Below are positions 26,527 to 34,370 of a stretch of DNA of 64,000 nt, one piece after another. Numbering within the stretch: the first letter of the stretch is position 1; every line of letters begins with the position of its first letter. Source of the DNA: Jannaschia aquimarina. Its GTDB lineage: Bacteria > Pseudomonadota > Alphaproteobacteria > Rhodobacterales > Rhodobacteraceae. The stretch is from assembly GCF_000877395.1 (NCBI RefSeq), contig NZ_JYFE01000032.1, positions 1-64,000 of the forward strand, written 5' to 3'. The translations under genes and the position numbers were made by a program. The notes under the pieces were generated by a model. The model was given only the letters and a program-made list of their open reading frames with translations, was not told the DNA's origin and searched no databases.

Positions 26527-27531
26527 TTGGCCGACACGACCGATGCCGGGACACGGCTGGACCTGCCCGACAACCGCCTGATGATCGAGTTGACGGGGCC
26601 CCACGGCGCGCATCTTGCTCAGATCGAGCAGTTGATGGGCGTTCAGATCGCGCAACGTGGAAATGCGCTGACGGTTCACGGCGAGGCGGCGCCCGAGGCG
26701 ACCAGGGTGCTCGGCGCGCTCTATGCGCGTCTCGAGTCCGGAAAAGAGGTGGACATGGGGGCAATCGACGCATTGATCCGTCTTCGTGAAGACGACGGAG
26801 AGGCGCGCGACGGCGACCAGACGGAGATGTTCCCCGGCCCGTCGCTCGAAATCCGCACCCGCAAGAAGACGATGGAGCCGCGGACCGAGGCTCAGAAGGC
26901 CTACACGCGGGCGCTCCTCGAGAACGAGTTGACCTTCGGCATCGGCCCTGCCGGGACGGGAAAGACGTACATCGCGGTCGCCGTCGCTGTGTCGAAATTC
27001 ATCGCAGGAGAGGTCGACCGCATCATCCTGACCCGACCGGCCGTGGAGGCCGGCGAGAAGCTGGGCTTTCTGCCGGGAACGCAGGATGAGAAGGTCGATC
27101 CCTACATGCAGCCGCTCTACGATGCGCTGAACGACTTTCTGCCGGGCAAGCAATTGGCCAAGCTCCGCGAGGAAAAGCGTGTCGAGATCGCGCCGCTGGC
27201 CTTCATGCGCGGCCGGACGCTGTCGAATGCCTTCGTGATCCTGGACGAGGCGCAGAACGCGACGACGATGCAGATGAAGATGTTCCTCACCCGTCTTGGG
27301 CAGGGGAGCCGAATGGCCATCACCGGGGACCGCAGCCAGGTGGATTTGCCGCGCGGCGTCAGGTCCGGTCTGCGTGATGCCGAAGACATCCTGAATGGCG
27401 TGGGCGGAATCAGCTTCAATTACTTCACCGCGACCGACGTCGTCCGACATCCGCTCGTGGCGGCGATCATCGAGGCCTACGATGCCGATGATGCGCGGCG
27501 AGAGGCACGGCGTGCAGCCGACCCTGCCTAG
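26527..27531 (+). CDS. phoH: PhoH-like ATPase
   Basis: A 334-residue protein with a TTG start six bases after AAGGAG (26515-26520). An N-terminal KH-like region (about 10-95) precedes the ATPase domain: Walker A GPAGTGKTYIA near residue 141 and Walker B FVILDEAQNATTMQ near 240. Members of this family act together with YbeY in RNA metabolism and ribosome maturation; the gene is beside ybeY here. Confidence 0.93.
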   Translation: MADTTDAGTRLDLPDNRLMIELTGPHGAHLAQIEQLMGVQIAQRGNALTVHGEAAPEATRVLGALYARLESGKEVDMGAIDALIRLREDDGEARDGDQTEMFPGPSLEIRTRKKTMEPRTEAQKAYTRALLENELTFGIGPAGTGKTYIAVAVAVSKFIAGEVDRIILTRPAVEAGEKLGFLPGTQDEKVDPYMQPLYDALNDFLPGKQLAKLREEKRVEIAPLAFMRGRTLSNAFVILDEAQNATTMQMKMFLTRLGQGSRMAITGDRSQVDLPRGVRSGLRDAEDILNGVGGISFNYFTATDVVRHPLVAAIIEAYDADDARREARRAADPA

Positions 27532-27642
27532 TTTCGCCGCCAGCGCCGGCTCGGTGCAGGTGACGGGAGACGGGAAGACAGAGTGCCGTTGCGCTCTGGG
27601 CTGGTGGGAGGTTGAACGCGCGAAAGCTGAGGATGTGCTCCG

Positions 27643-28005
27643 ATGAATGTCGCGCTCACCGCGGGTCTTCTGACGCTGCTCTGGGCGATTGTGCATCTCT
27701 TCCTCGGCGGGCGAGAAGTGGCGCGACCTCTCCGGGAGGCCATCGATCTGCCCGAGCTGGTGCGTGCGACGGCCTGGATGTGTTGGCACATGGTAACGGC
27801 GACGCTGTTTCTCGTGGCGGCGCTTTTCCTCGTCGGAGGCTGGGCCGATCGTCCGGATCTCGTTGTCGCGGCCACGCTCTTGTCCGCGGGCATCGCGGTG
27901 GCCGGGATCCTGGCCGCTCCAGCCTTGGGGGTGAGCTACCGGACGCTGCCGCAGGGCTGGCTTTTTGTTCCTGTTTCAGGTCTCGGTCTATGGGCGATGT
28001 ATTGA
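27643..28005 (+). CDS. Four-helix membrane protein of unknown function
   Basis: A 120-residue inner-membrane protein with four hydrophobic helices (about 3-23, 44-66, 72-93 and 100-119) and conserved-looking His/Trp residues in helices 1 and 2 (WAIVHLFLGG, WMCWHMV). It interrupts the usual phoH-ybeY junction and overlaps the start of ybeY by 16 bases, so it is cotranscribed. No family assigned. Confidence 0.65.
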   Translation: MNVALTAGLLTLLWAIVHLFLGGREVARPLREAIDLPELVRATAWMCWHMVTATLFLVAALFLVGGWADRPDLVVAATLLSAGIAVAGILAAPALGVSYRTLPQGWLFVPVSGLGLWAMY

Positions 28006-28484
28006 TCGATGTGATCGTGGAGGATGACCGCTGGGTCGGACTTCAGGCCCTCGCCGACAGCGCCGTTCCGGCAGCACTTGGCGATCGGGGCGTGTCGGGC
28101 GAAGTCGTCGTGCTTGGCTGCGACGATACGCGGATCGCGGCGCTGAACGCCGATTTCCGCGGCAAATCCCGTCCTACCAACGTCCTGTCCTGGCCGTCGG
28201 CCGAGCGCGATCCGGGCTCGATCCCCGACGAGGAGGAACTCGGAGACATCGCGATCTCCTATGACACCTGCGCGCGGGAAGCCGCCGAGCAGGGCAAGGC
28301 ATTCGACGAGCACGTGATCCATCTTCTGATCCACGCGACCCTGCATTTGCTGGGCCACGATCACCAGAACGAGGCGGAAGCGTCGCGAATGGAAACGATT
28401 GAACGGAACGTGATGGCCTCTCTGGGGCTTCCCGATCCATATCGGGACGATATATTGCATGGGCCCTGTCTCGGGCCGGATTAA
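27990..28484 (+). CDS. ybeY: Endoribonuclease YbeY
   Basis: A 164-residue metalloprotein. The zinc site is the histidine cluster HLLIHATLHLLGHDH near residue 110, and the fold signature is RGKSRPTNVLSWP. YbeY takes part in 16S rRNA 3'-end maturation and 70S quality control. The ATG at 27990 lies inside the upstream gene; the product then has normal family length. Confidence 0.93.
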   Translation: MGDVLIDVIVEDDRWVGLQALADSAVPAALGDRGVSGEVVVLGCDDTRIAALNADFRGKSRPTNVLSWPSAERDPGSIPDEEELGDIAISYDTCAREAAEQGKAFDEHVIHLLIHATLHLLGHDHQNEAEASRMETIERNVMASLGLPDPYRDDILHGPCLGPD

Positions 28485-29399
28485 ATGGAGGCCCCGCACA
28501 GGGGCGGAATTGGAGAGATGGACGGATCGTCTAGCGCCGCGCCCGGCGCGCAAGAAAGTGACACGAGTGATGCGGCGACCATACGGTCCCGCCCCGGTTT
28601 TCTGGCCCGGCTCTTCGGGCCGCCCGACGAGGCGGAGACGCCCGAGGCGAAGGCGGGTCCGGCACACAGCTTGATGAACCTGAGGCTCAAGCGGCTGGAC
28701 GACGTCCTCGTGCCGCGGGCCGAGGTCGTCGCTGTTCCGGTCGATATCGAGCTGCATGATCTGATCGACAGGTTTCGGTCGTCCGGAAATACCCGGATCC
28801 CCGTCTTCGAGACCACCCTGGACGAGCCATTGGGTATGATCCACCTCAAGGATCTCGCTCTGAATCATGGCTTCAATGGTGACCGTGGCAAGCCGCTGGA
28901 CCTCCGGTCGCTGTTGCGGCCTTTGATCTACGCCCCACCTTCGATGCCGATCGGCGTCCTGCTCACCAAGATGCAGACTCAGCGGATTCACATGGCGCTG
29001 GTGATCGACGAATATGGCGGTGTCGACGGGTTGGTCACGCTGGAGGACCTGATCGAGCAGGTCATCGGCGAGATCGAGGATGAACACGATCAGGACGAGG
29101 GCCGGTATTGGCGGCAAGAGAAGTCGGGTTGCTACCTGGCCCTTGCCCGCACGCCCCTCGAAGAATTCGAGGCGGAAATCGGCCGCAAGCTGACCGAGGA
29201 TGGCGAAGAGGAAGAGATCGACACGCTGGGAGGGCTCGTGTTCATGCTGGCCGGCCGGGTTCCGGCGCGCGGTGAGGTGATCCCCCATCCCGACGGTATC
29301 GAGATCGAGGTGGTCGACGCCGATCCCCGGCGGATCAAGCGGTTGCGGGTCCGCATGCCCGAGGGCGGCTGGAACGGCTCGCAAAGCCCCGCCGCCTGA
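28485..29399 (+). CDS. tlyC: CBS-domain haemolysin C/CorC family protein
   Basis: A 304-residue soluble protein: two CBS domains (about residues 75-200; VPRAEVVAVPVD, TRIPVFE, MALVIDEYGGVDGLVTLEDLIEQVIGEI) and a C-terminal CorC_HlyC domain. It lacks the membrane DUF21 part, as expected for the short CorC/TlyC type found beside ybeY and lnt. It is thought to influence Mg2+/Co2+ efflux. ATG directly follows the ybeY stop; an internal ATG at 28518 is an alternative start. Confidence 0.9.
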   Translation: MEAPHRGGIGEMDGSSSAAPGAQESDTSDAATIRSRPGFLARLFGPPDEAETPEAKAGPAHSLMNLRLKRLDDVLVPRAEVVAVPVDIELHDLIDRFRSSGNTRIPVFETTLDEPLGMIHLKDLALNHGFNGDRGKPLDLRSLLRPLIYAPPSMPIGVLLTKMQTQRIHMALVIDEYGGVDGLVTLEDLIEQVIGEIEDEHDQDEGRYWRQEKSGCYLALARTPLEEFEAEIGRKLTEDGEEEEIDTLGGLVFMLAGRVPARGEVIPHPDGIEIEVVDADPRRIKRLRVRMPEGGWNGSQSPAA

Positions 29400-30970
29400 T
29401 GCGCCGTTGGACGCGGCCACGCGCCGCGCCAACCTCACCGGCCGCGCAGCCTCCACAGGCGGCCTACTCGGAAAGGAATGGAGCCTTGGACTGGCCCATC
29501 CGCATGCCGTCGCGGCAGACGCCATGGCGGGATACCCTCGTCGGGCTGGTTCTCTTGCCCATCGCGGGAGTTCTGGCAGCCTTGGGGCAGGCACCCTGGT
29601 CCCTCTGGTGGGTCGCGCTGATCGGCTGGGCCCTGGGTCTTGCCGTCATTGCGCGCAGCCCCGCTCCCACCTTGGCGGCCTGGGCGATGGGCGTCGTTCA
29701 CTTCGCCGTGGCGCTGCATTGGCTCACCGAGCCGTTTCAGGTCGATGCCGCCGCGACGGGCTGGCTGGCGATCCCGGCGATCGCGGGCGCGGCGGGCGGT
29801 CTTTCGATATTTTGGGCGGTCGGCGCGTTCTTCGGCGTCCGGCTGGGTGGGCCGGTCGGGATCGCCGTGGGTGTCGCGGTGGGCGAGCTGGCGCGAAGCT
29901 GGCTCTTCACCGGCTTTCCTTGGGCTCTTCCCGGGCATGTGCTGATCGACAGCGCTGCCCTGCCGGCTGCATCCTGGGGCGGAGCTCACCTTTTGGGCCT
30001 GTTCGTCCTGGTCGGGGCGGGCGCGGTCGCCACGTTGCGGCTGACGGGTTTGGTCTGCGGCGTCATGCTCTGGGCGGCGCCCTTCGGCATCGCCGCGACC
30101 CTTCCGCCGGCACCGCACATCGCCCCCGACGCTGCGGTCATCCGACTGATCCAGCCGAACGCTCCACAGCACTTGAAATGGGATCCCGACTGGGTCGGCA
30201 TCTTCTGGCGCCGCGCGCTTGAACTGACCGCAGCGGAGGGGGATGTGGACGCCGTCCTCTGGCCGGAGACGACGCTGCCCAGTCTGCTGGAGAACTCGGA
30301 GGACCTGCGCCCCATGATCGCGCGCGCGGCGACCGTCCCGGCGATCCTGGGCGTCCAGCGCTACGACGACCATGGGCACCCCCGGAACGGAGCCGTCCTG
30401 TTGGACCGTCAGGGCGACGTCACGGCCCTCTATGACAAGCATCGGCTCGTCCCTTTCGGAGAATATCTACCGCTGCCCGGACTCTTTCGTGCCATCGGCA
30501 TCGGGCCGTTGGCGGCGCAAATGGCGGGAACCTATGCGCCGGGAGACGGACCCGCGCTCTTCGAGCTTCCGGGGATTGGTCCAGTCCAGCCGCTCATCTG
30601 CTACGAGGCGATCTTTCCGCAGGATCTCCATCGGGTGCCCCGTCCGCGCGTGATCCTGCACCTGACCAATGACGCATGGTTCGGAGACGGGGCGGGGCCC
30701 CAGCAACATCTGGCGCTCGCTCGGCTGCGCGCGGCAGAACACGGTCTGCCGGTCCTTCGGGCTGCGAATACGGGGATCTCTGCCTCGATCGACGCGCGTG
30801 GCGCCGTTCTGGCGGCCCTTCCGCTGAACGAGGCGGGCAAGCTGGACGTCGCTCTCCCGTCTGCGCTGCCATCGACGCCCTACGCGAAGACCGGCGATCT
30901 GACGGCGCTTCTGTTGCTCCTGGCGCTCGCCACGGCGCTTTTCGCGCGGCGCCCGTCCGAGATGGGTTGA
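29399..30970 (+). CDS. lnt: Apolipoprotein N-acyltransferase
   Basis: A 523-residue inner-membrane enzyme that adds the third acyl chain to lipoproteins. About six hydrophobic helices in residues 45-250 precede the nitrilase-like domain with the catalytic triad: Glu in WPETTLPS, Lys in [11 protein letters not shown] and Cys in ICYEAIFPQ. The first 35 residues are poorly conserved in character; an internal ATG near 29504 may be the true start, although the first ATG overlaps the tlyC stop by one base. Confidence 0.92.
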   Translation: MRRWTRPRAAPTSPAAQPPQAAYSERNGALDWPIRMPSRQTPWRDTLVGLVLLPIAGVLAALGQAPWSLWWVALIGWALGLAVIARSPAPTLAAWAMGVVHFAVALHWLTEPFQVDAAATGWLAIPAIAGAAGGLSIFWAVGAFFGVRLGGPVGIAVGVAVGELARSWLFTGFPWALPGHVLIDSAALPAASWGGAHLLGLFVLVGAGAVATLRLTGLVCGVMLWAAPFGIAATLPPAPHIAPDAAVIRLIQPNAPQHLKWDPDWVGIFWRRALELTAAEGDVDAVLWPETTLPSLLENSEDLRPMIARAATVPAILGVQRYDDHGHPRNGAVLLDRQGDVTALYDKHRLVPFGEYLPLPGLFRAIGIGPLAAQMAGTYAPGDGPALFELPGIGPVQPLICYEAIFPQDLHRVPRPRVILHLTNDAWFGDGAGPQQHLALARLRAAEHGLPVLRAANTGISASIDARGAVLAALPLNEAGKLDVALPSALPSTPYAKTGDLTALLLLLALATALFARRPSEMG

Positions 30971-30995
30971 GGCCAGGCTCATTCACCCGTACCGC
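30967..30995 (+). promoter_or_regulatory. Sigma-70 type promoter of metK
   Basis: TTGAGG (30967-30972), a 17-base spacer and TACCGC (30990-30995). The -35 overlaps the lnt stop codon. The predicted start of transcription, about 31002, falls just ahead of the riboswitch stem, which supports the assignment. Confidence 0.5.
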
Positions 30996-31005
30996 TGCGG
31001 TTCAG

Positions 31006-31055
31006 CGTCCCAACGGCTTCCTGACGGGACGGTTAGCAACTCTATCGGAGCGCCC
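31006..31055 (+). promoter_or_regulatory. SAM/SAH riboswitch upstream of metK
   Basis: CGTCCC (31006-31011) pairs with GGGACG (31026-31031), enclosing the loop AACGGCTTCCTGAC, which matches the conserved core of the SAM/SAH riboswitch class. The loop bases GCTTCC can pair with the downstream Shine-Dalgarno GGAG (31047-31050), forming the H-type pseudoknot that hides the ribosome binding site when S-adenosylmethionine is bound. This class occurs in Rhodobacterales, always before metK, as here. It gives translational feedback control. Confidence 0.88.
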
Positions 31056-32240
31056 ATGAGCAGTCGCCAGAACTACGCCTTCACCTCGGAATCCGTGTCC
31101 GAGGGCCACCCCGACAAGGTCTGCGACCGCATCTCGGACGCCGTGCTTGACGCACTCCTGACCGAAGAGCCGGAGGCCCGTGTCGCCTGCGAGACCTTCG
31201 CGACGACCAACTGCGTCGTCATCGGCGGAGAGATCGGTCTGGCGGACCAGTCCAGTCTCGGCCGGATGATGGATCGCATCGACGCCATCACCCGCGATTG
31301 CATCAAGGATATCGGCTACCGTCAGGACAAATTTCATTACGAAACGTGCGACGTGACGAACCTGCTCCACGAGCAGTCTGCCCATATCGCCCAGGGGGTG
31401 GACGCGACCAACGAGAAAGAGGAGGGGGCGGGAGATCAGGGTATCATGTTCGGCTATGCCGTCGACGAGACGCCTGAGCTGATGCCGGCCCCGATCCTCT
31501 ATGCCCACGCGATCCTGCGCCGGCTCGCAGAGGTCCGGAAGTCCGGCGAAGCGCCCCAACTCGGCCCCGATGCGAAGTCGCAGCTGACCGTCCGCTACGA
31601 GGACGGGCGCCCGGTCGGCGTCTCGTCCATAGTGGTCTCGACGCAGCATCTGGACGAAGACATGACCTCCGACGACGTGCGGGCGCTTATCACGCCCTAC
31701 ATATCGGAAGTTCTGCCGGACGGATGGCTGTCGTCCGAGACGGAATGGTGGGTCAACCCCACGGGCAAGTTCGTCATCGGGGGGCCTGACGGGGATGCCG
31801 GACTGACCGGGCGCAAGATCATCGTCGACACCTACGGCGGAGCCGCGCCCCACGGGGGCGGGGCCTTTTCGGGCAAGGATCCCACGAAGGTTGACCGGTC
31901 GGCCGCCTATGCCGCCCGTTATCTGGCAAAGAACGTGGTCGCCTCCGGGGTCGCGAAGCGCTGTACGCTACAGCTGTCCTACGCGATCGGAGTCGCCCGA
32001 CCGCTGTCGATCTACGTGGATACCCACGGCACCGGCGAAGCCCATGAGAGCGAGATCGAACGGGCGGTCGCCGAATGCATGGATCTTACGCCGCGCGGCA
32101 TCCGAGAGCATCTGAACCTCAATCGCCCGATCTATCAGCGCACCGCGGCCTACGGTCATTTTGGACGTGAGCCCGATGCCGATGGGGGCTTCTCCTGGGA
32201 GAAGGCGGACCTGGCTGAAGCACTTCGCAAGTCCATTTAG
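31056..32240 (+). CDS. metK: S-adenosylmethionine synthetase
   Basis: A 394-residue enzyme making S-adenosylmethionine from methionine and ATP. Visible family signatures are [20 protein letters not shown] at the N-terminus (ATP/Mg binding), [12 protein letters not shown] near residue 127 and [19 protein letters not shown] near 268. Length is typical. It is regulated by the SAM/SAH riboswitch in its leader. Confidence 0.96.
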   Translation: MSSRQNYAFTSESVSEGHPDKVCDRISDAVLDALLTEEPEARVACETFATTNCVVIGGEIGLADQSSLGRMMDRIDAITRDCIKDIGYRQDKFHYETCDVTNLLHEQSAHIAQGVDATNEKEEGAGDQGIMFGYAVDETPELMPAPILYAHAILRRLAEVRKSGEAPQLGPDAKSQLTVRYEDGRPVGVSSIVVSTQHLDEDMTSDDVRALITPYISEVLPDGWLSSETEWWVNPTGKFVIGGPDGDAGLTGRKIIVDTYGGAAPHGGGAFSGKDPTKVDRSAAYAARYLAKNVVASGVAKRCTLQLSYAIGVARPLSIYVDTHGTGEAHESEIERAVAECMDLTPRGIREHLNLNRPIYQRTAAYGHFGREPDADGGFSWEKADLAEALRKSI

Positions 32241-32331
32241 TCGGCGGGGCGATGCAACTTTTTGCCGCCCCCGCGACTTTACGGGTTGAAGCCTGTGGTT
32301 CCGGGGGCCACTTTATTGGCAGGAGGACGCC

Positions 32332-32472
32332 ATGGCCGGTAAGCGTGGACCCATTGCGAAGATGATAGACGCCATCAAGGATGGTGTGTCCGACGTGCTT
32401 GACAGCATCAGCCCCGAGCCCGAGCGTATCCCGATCCCCGTCCGGAAAGATGATCGGGGCTTCCGCCGGTGA
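32332..32472 (+). CDS. 46-residue basic protein of unknown function
   Basis: A short gene with a strong AGGAGG (32321-32326) seven bases before ATG and a terminator 33 bp after its stop. The product begins MAGKRGPIAKMIDAIKDGVS and ends in an Arg-rich tail; residues 8-26 could form an amphipathic helix. It has no signal peptide. Ribosome site, spacing and own terminator make it a convincing small gene, but its function is unknown. Confidence 0.7.
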   Translation: MAGKRGPIAKMIDAIKDGVSDVLDSISPEPERIPIPVRKDDRGFRR

Positions 32473-32504
32473 CCGGCCCCTGACCTCGAAGAGACGCATC
32501 GGGA

Positions 32505-32530
32505 GGCGCCCGTCGGGGCGCCTTTTTTTT
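32505..32530 (+). terminator. Rho-independent terminator
   Basis: A 7-bp stem, GGCGCCC with GGGCGCC, loop GTCG and eight T. It terminates the 46-residue gene and probably also metK readthrough. Confidence 0.9.
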
Positions 32531-32638
32531 GTCTAAAATCAGTTCTCTGGCACCGCGAAGCTTGTGAAGGAGCACGCGACGCGCACCCTACAGTAAGCGG
32601 GCCAAAGCACCACCGCCCCGGCAGAGACGTACCCGATG

Positions 32639-33103
32639 TCAGGCTGCCTTGTCCGCCTTCTTCAGAAGCGGACCGGCAACCGGGACCTTTTTCGGCTTAC
32701 GCGCCAGCAGCTTCAAAAGATCTGCCAGTTCATCTTCATCGACAAGGTCGGCGGCTTTCTCGACGCCGAACCATCTGCGCACACGCTCGTCGCGTTCTTT
32801 CCAGTCGGATTTCAGCTTTTCGACAATCATCGGGTAGACGTCGACCTCGCAAGAAACCGTGTCGCCGTCATCCAGTCGCTTGTCATAGCTGTAAGTCCCG
32901 AGCACGTCCTTCGCGATGTGGCCCTTGGCGCCAGCCTCTTCCAGCGCTTCGATGGCAGCGGCCGCCCAGGGACGAACGCCTTTCATGGTCCAACCTTTTG
33001 GCACGACCCAACGTCCCGTGTCCCGGGAAGTGATCATGAGGACCTGTACACTATCCCCCTTCCATCGAAGTGGAAGGGCGGCAATCTGTTGCCGCGTCCG
33101 CAT
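32639..33103 (-). CDS. Nudix hydrolase, DIPP-like
   Basis: A 154-residue Nudix protein. The box region reads PKGWTMKGVRPWAAAAIEAL followed by EEAG: the last two Glu of the Nudix motif are kept, but the first Glu and the usual Arg of REUXEE are replaced (Val/Ile region). This degenerate box is a feature of the alphaproteobacterial diphosphoinositol-phosphatase-like group. It probably hydrolyses a nucleoside or polyphosphate diphosphate. I start at the ATG at 33103; an upstream ATG at 33157 gives 172 residues with a less typical beginning. Confidence 0.8.
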   Translation of the reverse strand: MRTRQQIAALPLRWKGDSVQVLMITSRDTGRWVVPKGWTMKGVRPWAAAAIEALEEAGAKGHIAKDVLGTYSYDKRLDDGDTVSCEVDVYPMIVEKLKSDWKERDERVRRWFGVEKAADLVDEDELADLLKLLARKPKKVPVAGPLLKKADKAA

Positions 33104-33192
33104 CGCTCTACCCCTTGTAGGGCCTATGTAATGCCCCTTGAACAGATAGTGCCACACGAAGCCGAATCACGCAAATGCGATATCCGTCAAGG

Positions 33193-33864
33193 TCAGGCCT
33201 TCCTGACCATCTCGCTTGTAAACGCTTGGGGAAGGTCGCTCATCGCCGACAGAACCAGTGCAGGTGGCGGGTCGCCGAGCGGGGCATTCAGATAGCCGCC
33301 TTCGAAGAAAGCGAAGGGAATTCCCGCGGCGGCGGCGGTCTGATGGTCGATCTCGCTGTCTCCGACATAGAGCGTATCGGATGCTGCGACGCCGAGGCGC
33401 CGCGCTGTCTCAAGCAAGGGGTCTGGATGTGGCTTTCGCAGCTTCAGCGTATCGCCGCAGACAACCGCACCGAAAGGGCCAAGCTCCAGTGCGTCGAGGA
33501 CGGCGCGGGTCGGCGCCTCGGGTTTGTTGGTGCACAGCCCCAGGGGCAGACCCATTTCTTGCAGCCGGGCGAGCATCTCCCGGACGCCGGGGTAGACCTC
33601 GTTGTCACCGGGAGACGCGCCATAGGCGGCTTCCATCTCTTCGACAGCGCGGCCGTGGAGCGACGGGTCCGCATTCGCCCACGCCAGAAGGCGCGTCATG
33701 GCCACAGGCACCCCGGCACCGACAAAGCCCTGGGCCGTCCGCAAGTCGGGCTTGGGAAGATCCAATGCAGCGCAGACCGAATGGAACGCCCGGAGTATGA
33801 CGGGCAGGCTGTCGATCAACGTGCCGTCCAGATCGAAGATGATGGCGCGCGGGGTCAGGGACAC
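33193..33864 (-). CDS. gph: HAD phosphatase, phosphoglycolate phosphatase-like
   Basis: A 223-residue HAD hydrolase: motif I FDLDGTLIDS, motif II CTNKPEAPTRA, motif III Lys in LRKPHPDPL and motif IV YVGDSEIDHQTA. The cap domain and overall sequence match phosphoglycolate phosphatase, which removes the phosphate of 2-phosphoglycolate from DNA repair or oxygenase activity. The GTG at 33864 overlaps the end of the cytochrome gene by 10 bases. Confidence 0.85.
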   Translation of the reverse strand: MSLTPRAIIFDLDGTLIDSLPVILRAFHSVCAALDLPKPDLRTAQGFVGAGVPVAMTRLLAWANADPSLHGRAVEEMEAAYGASPGDNEVYPGVREMLARLQEMGLPLGLCTNKPEAPTRAVLDALELGPFGAVVCGDTLKLRKPHPDPLLETARRLGVAASDTLYVGDSEIDHQTAAAAGIPFAFFEGGYLNAPLGDPPPALVLSAMSDLPQAFTSEMVRKA

Positions 33865-34370
33865 GGGGCGCCTGCCGCCTCCCAAGCGAGGATGGCATCC
33901 GCAAGAGCCTGAGGGGTGTCCGGTGCGGGCGCCCGGCCTTCGCCCGGCGCCCAGCCCCAGACGACAAGCGGATCGTGGACGATGTGGTCCGCGACTTCGG
34001 CCAGCGTCCTGCCGCCGTTGCGCTCTGGATCCTTGATCTGTTCGCAGATTTCCGTCGCTGTCCGCCCGGACCAGGCCATTTCCGGCGGTGGCAGAGCCCA
34101 GCCCTCGGCGCCGGGTGCGCCGCCCTGCACGGGCGCGTTCTGCGCGCGATGGCACGTCTCGCAGGGCAATGTTTCGATGCCCATGCGACTTTCGCCCGCG
34201 CGGATCGCCATGCCATGGGGAACGATCTCTCCGTCCACCGACCAGAGCGGGACATCGTTTTCCACGTGGCAATTCGCGCAGCGGGGGTGAGAGAATGCCT
34301 CGTAAACGGGATCGAAGCTCTGCGCGGCGGCCGGGCCGGCGACGAGAAAAGCCAGCAAGATCGCTCTCAT
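33855..34370 (-). CDS. Periplasmic dihaem cytochrome c
   Basis: A 171-residue protein with a signal peptide ([17 protein letters not shown], cleaved after AAQ) and two haem c sites, CANCH and CETCH. Its ATG overlaps the stop of the molybdopterin subunit gene (ATGA), so it is the electron acceptor encoded with an IorAB-type hydroxylase. Additional cysteines lie at ICEQI and at the C-terminus. It would carry electrons from the molybdoenzyme to the respiratory chain. Confidence 0.85.
   Translation of the reverse strand: MRAILLAFLVAGPAAAQSFDPVYEAFSHPRCANCHVENDVPLWSVDGEIVPHGMAIRAGESRMGIETLPCETCHRAQNAPVQGGAPGAEGWALPPPEMAWSGRTATEICEQIKDPERNGGRTLAEVADHIVHDPLVVWGWAPGEGRAPAPDTPQALADAILAWEAAGAPCP

Noticed and set aside
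32241-32331. Terminator directly after metK
   Set aside because: GGCGG/CCGCC can pair, but the T-run is inside the loop rather than after the stem, so a terminator cannot be supported.
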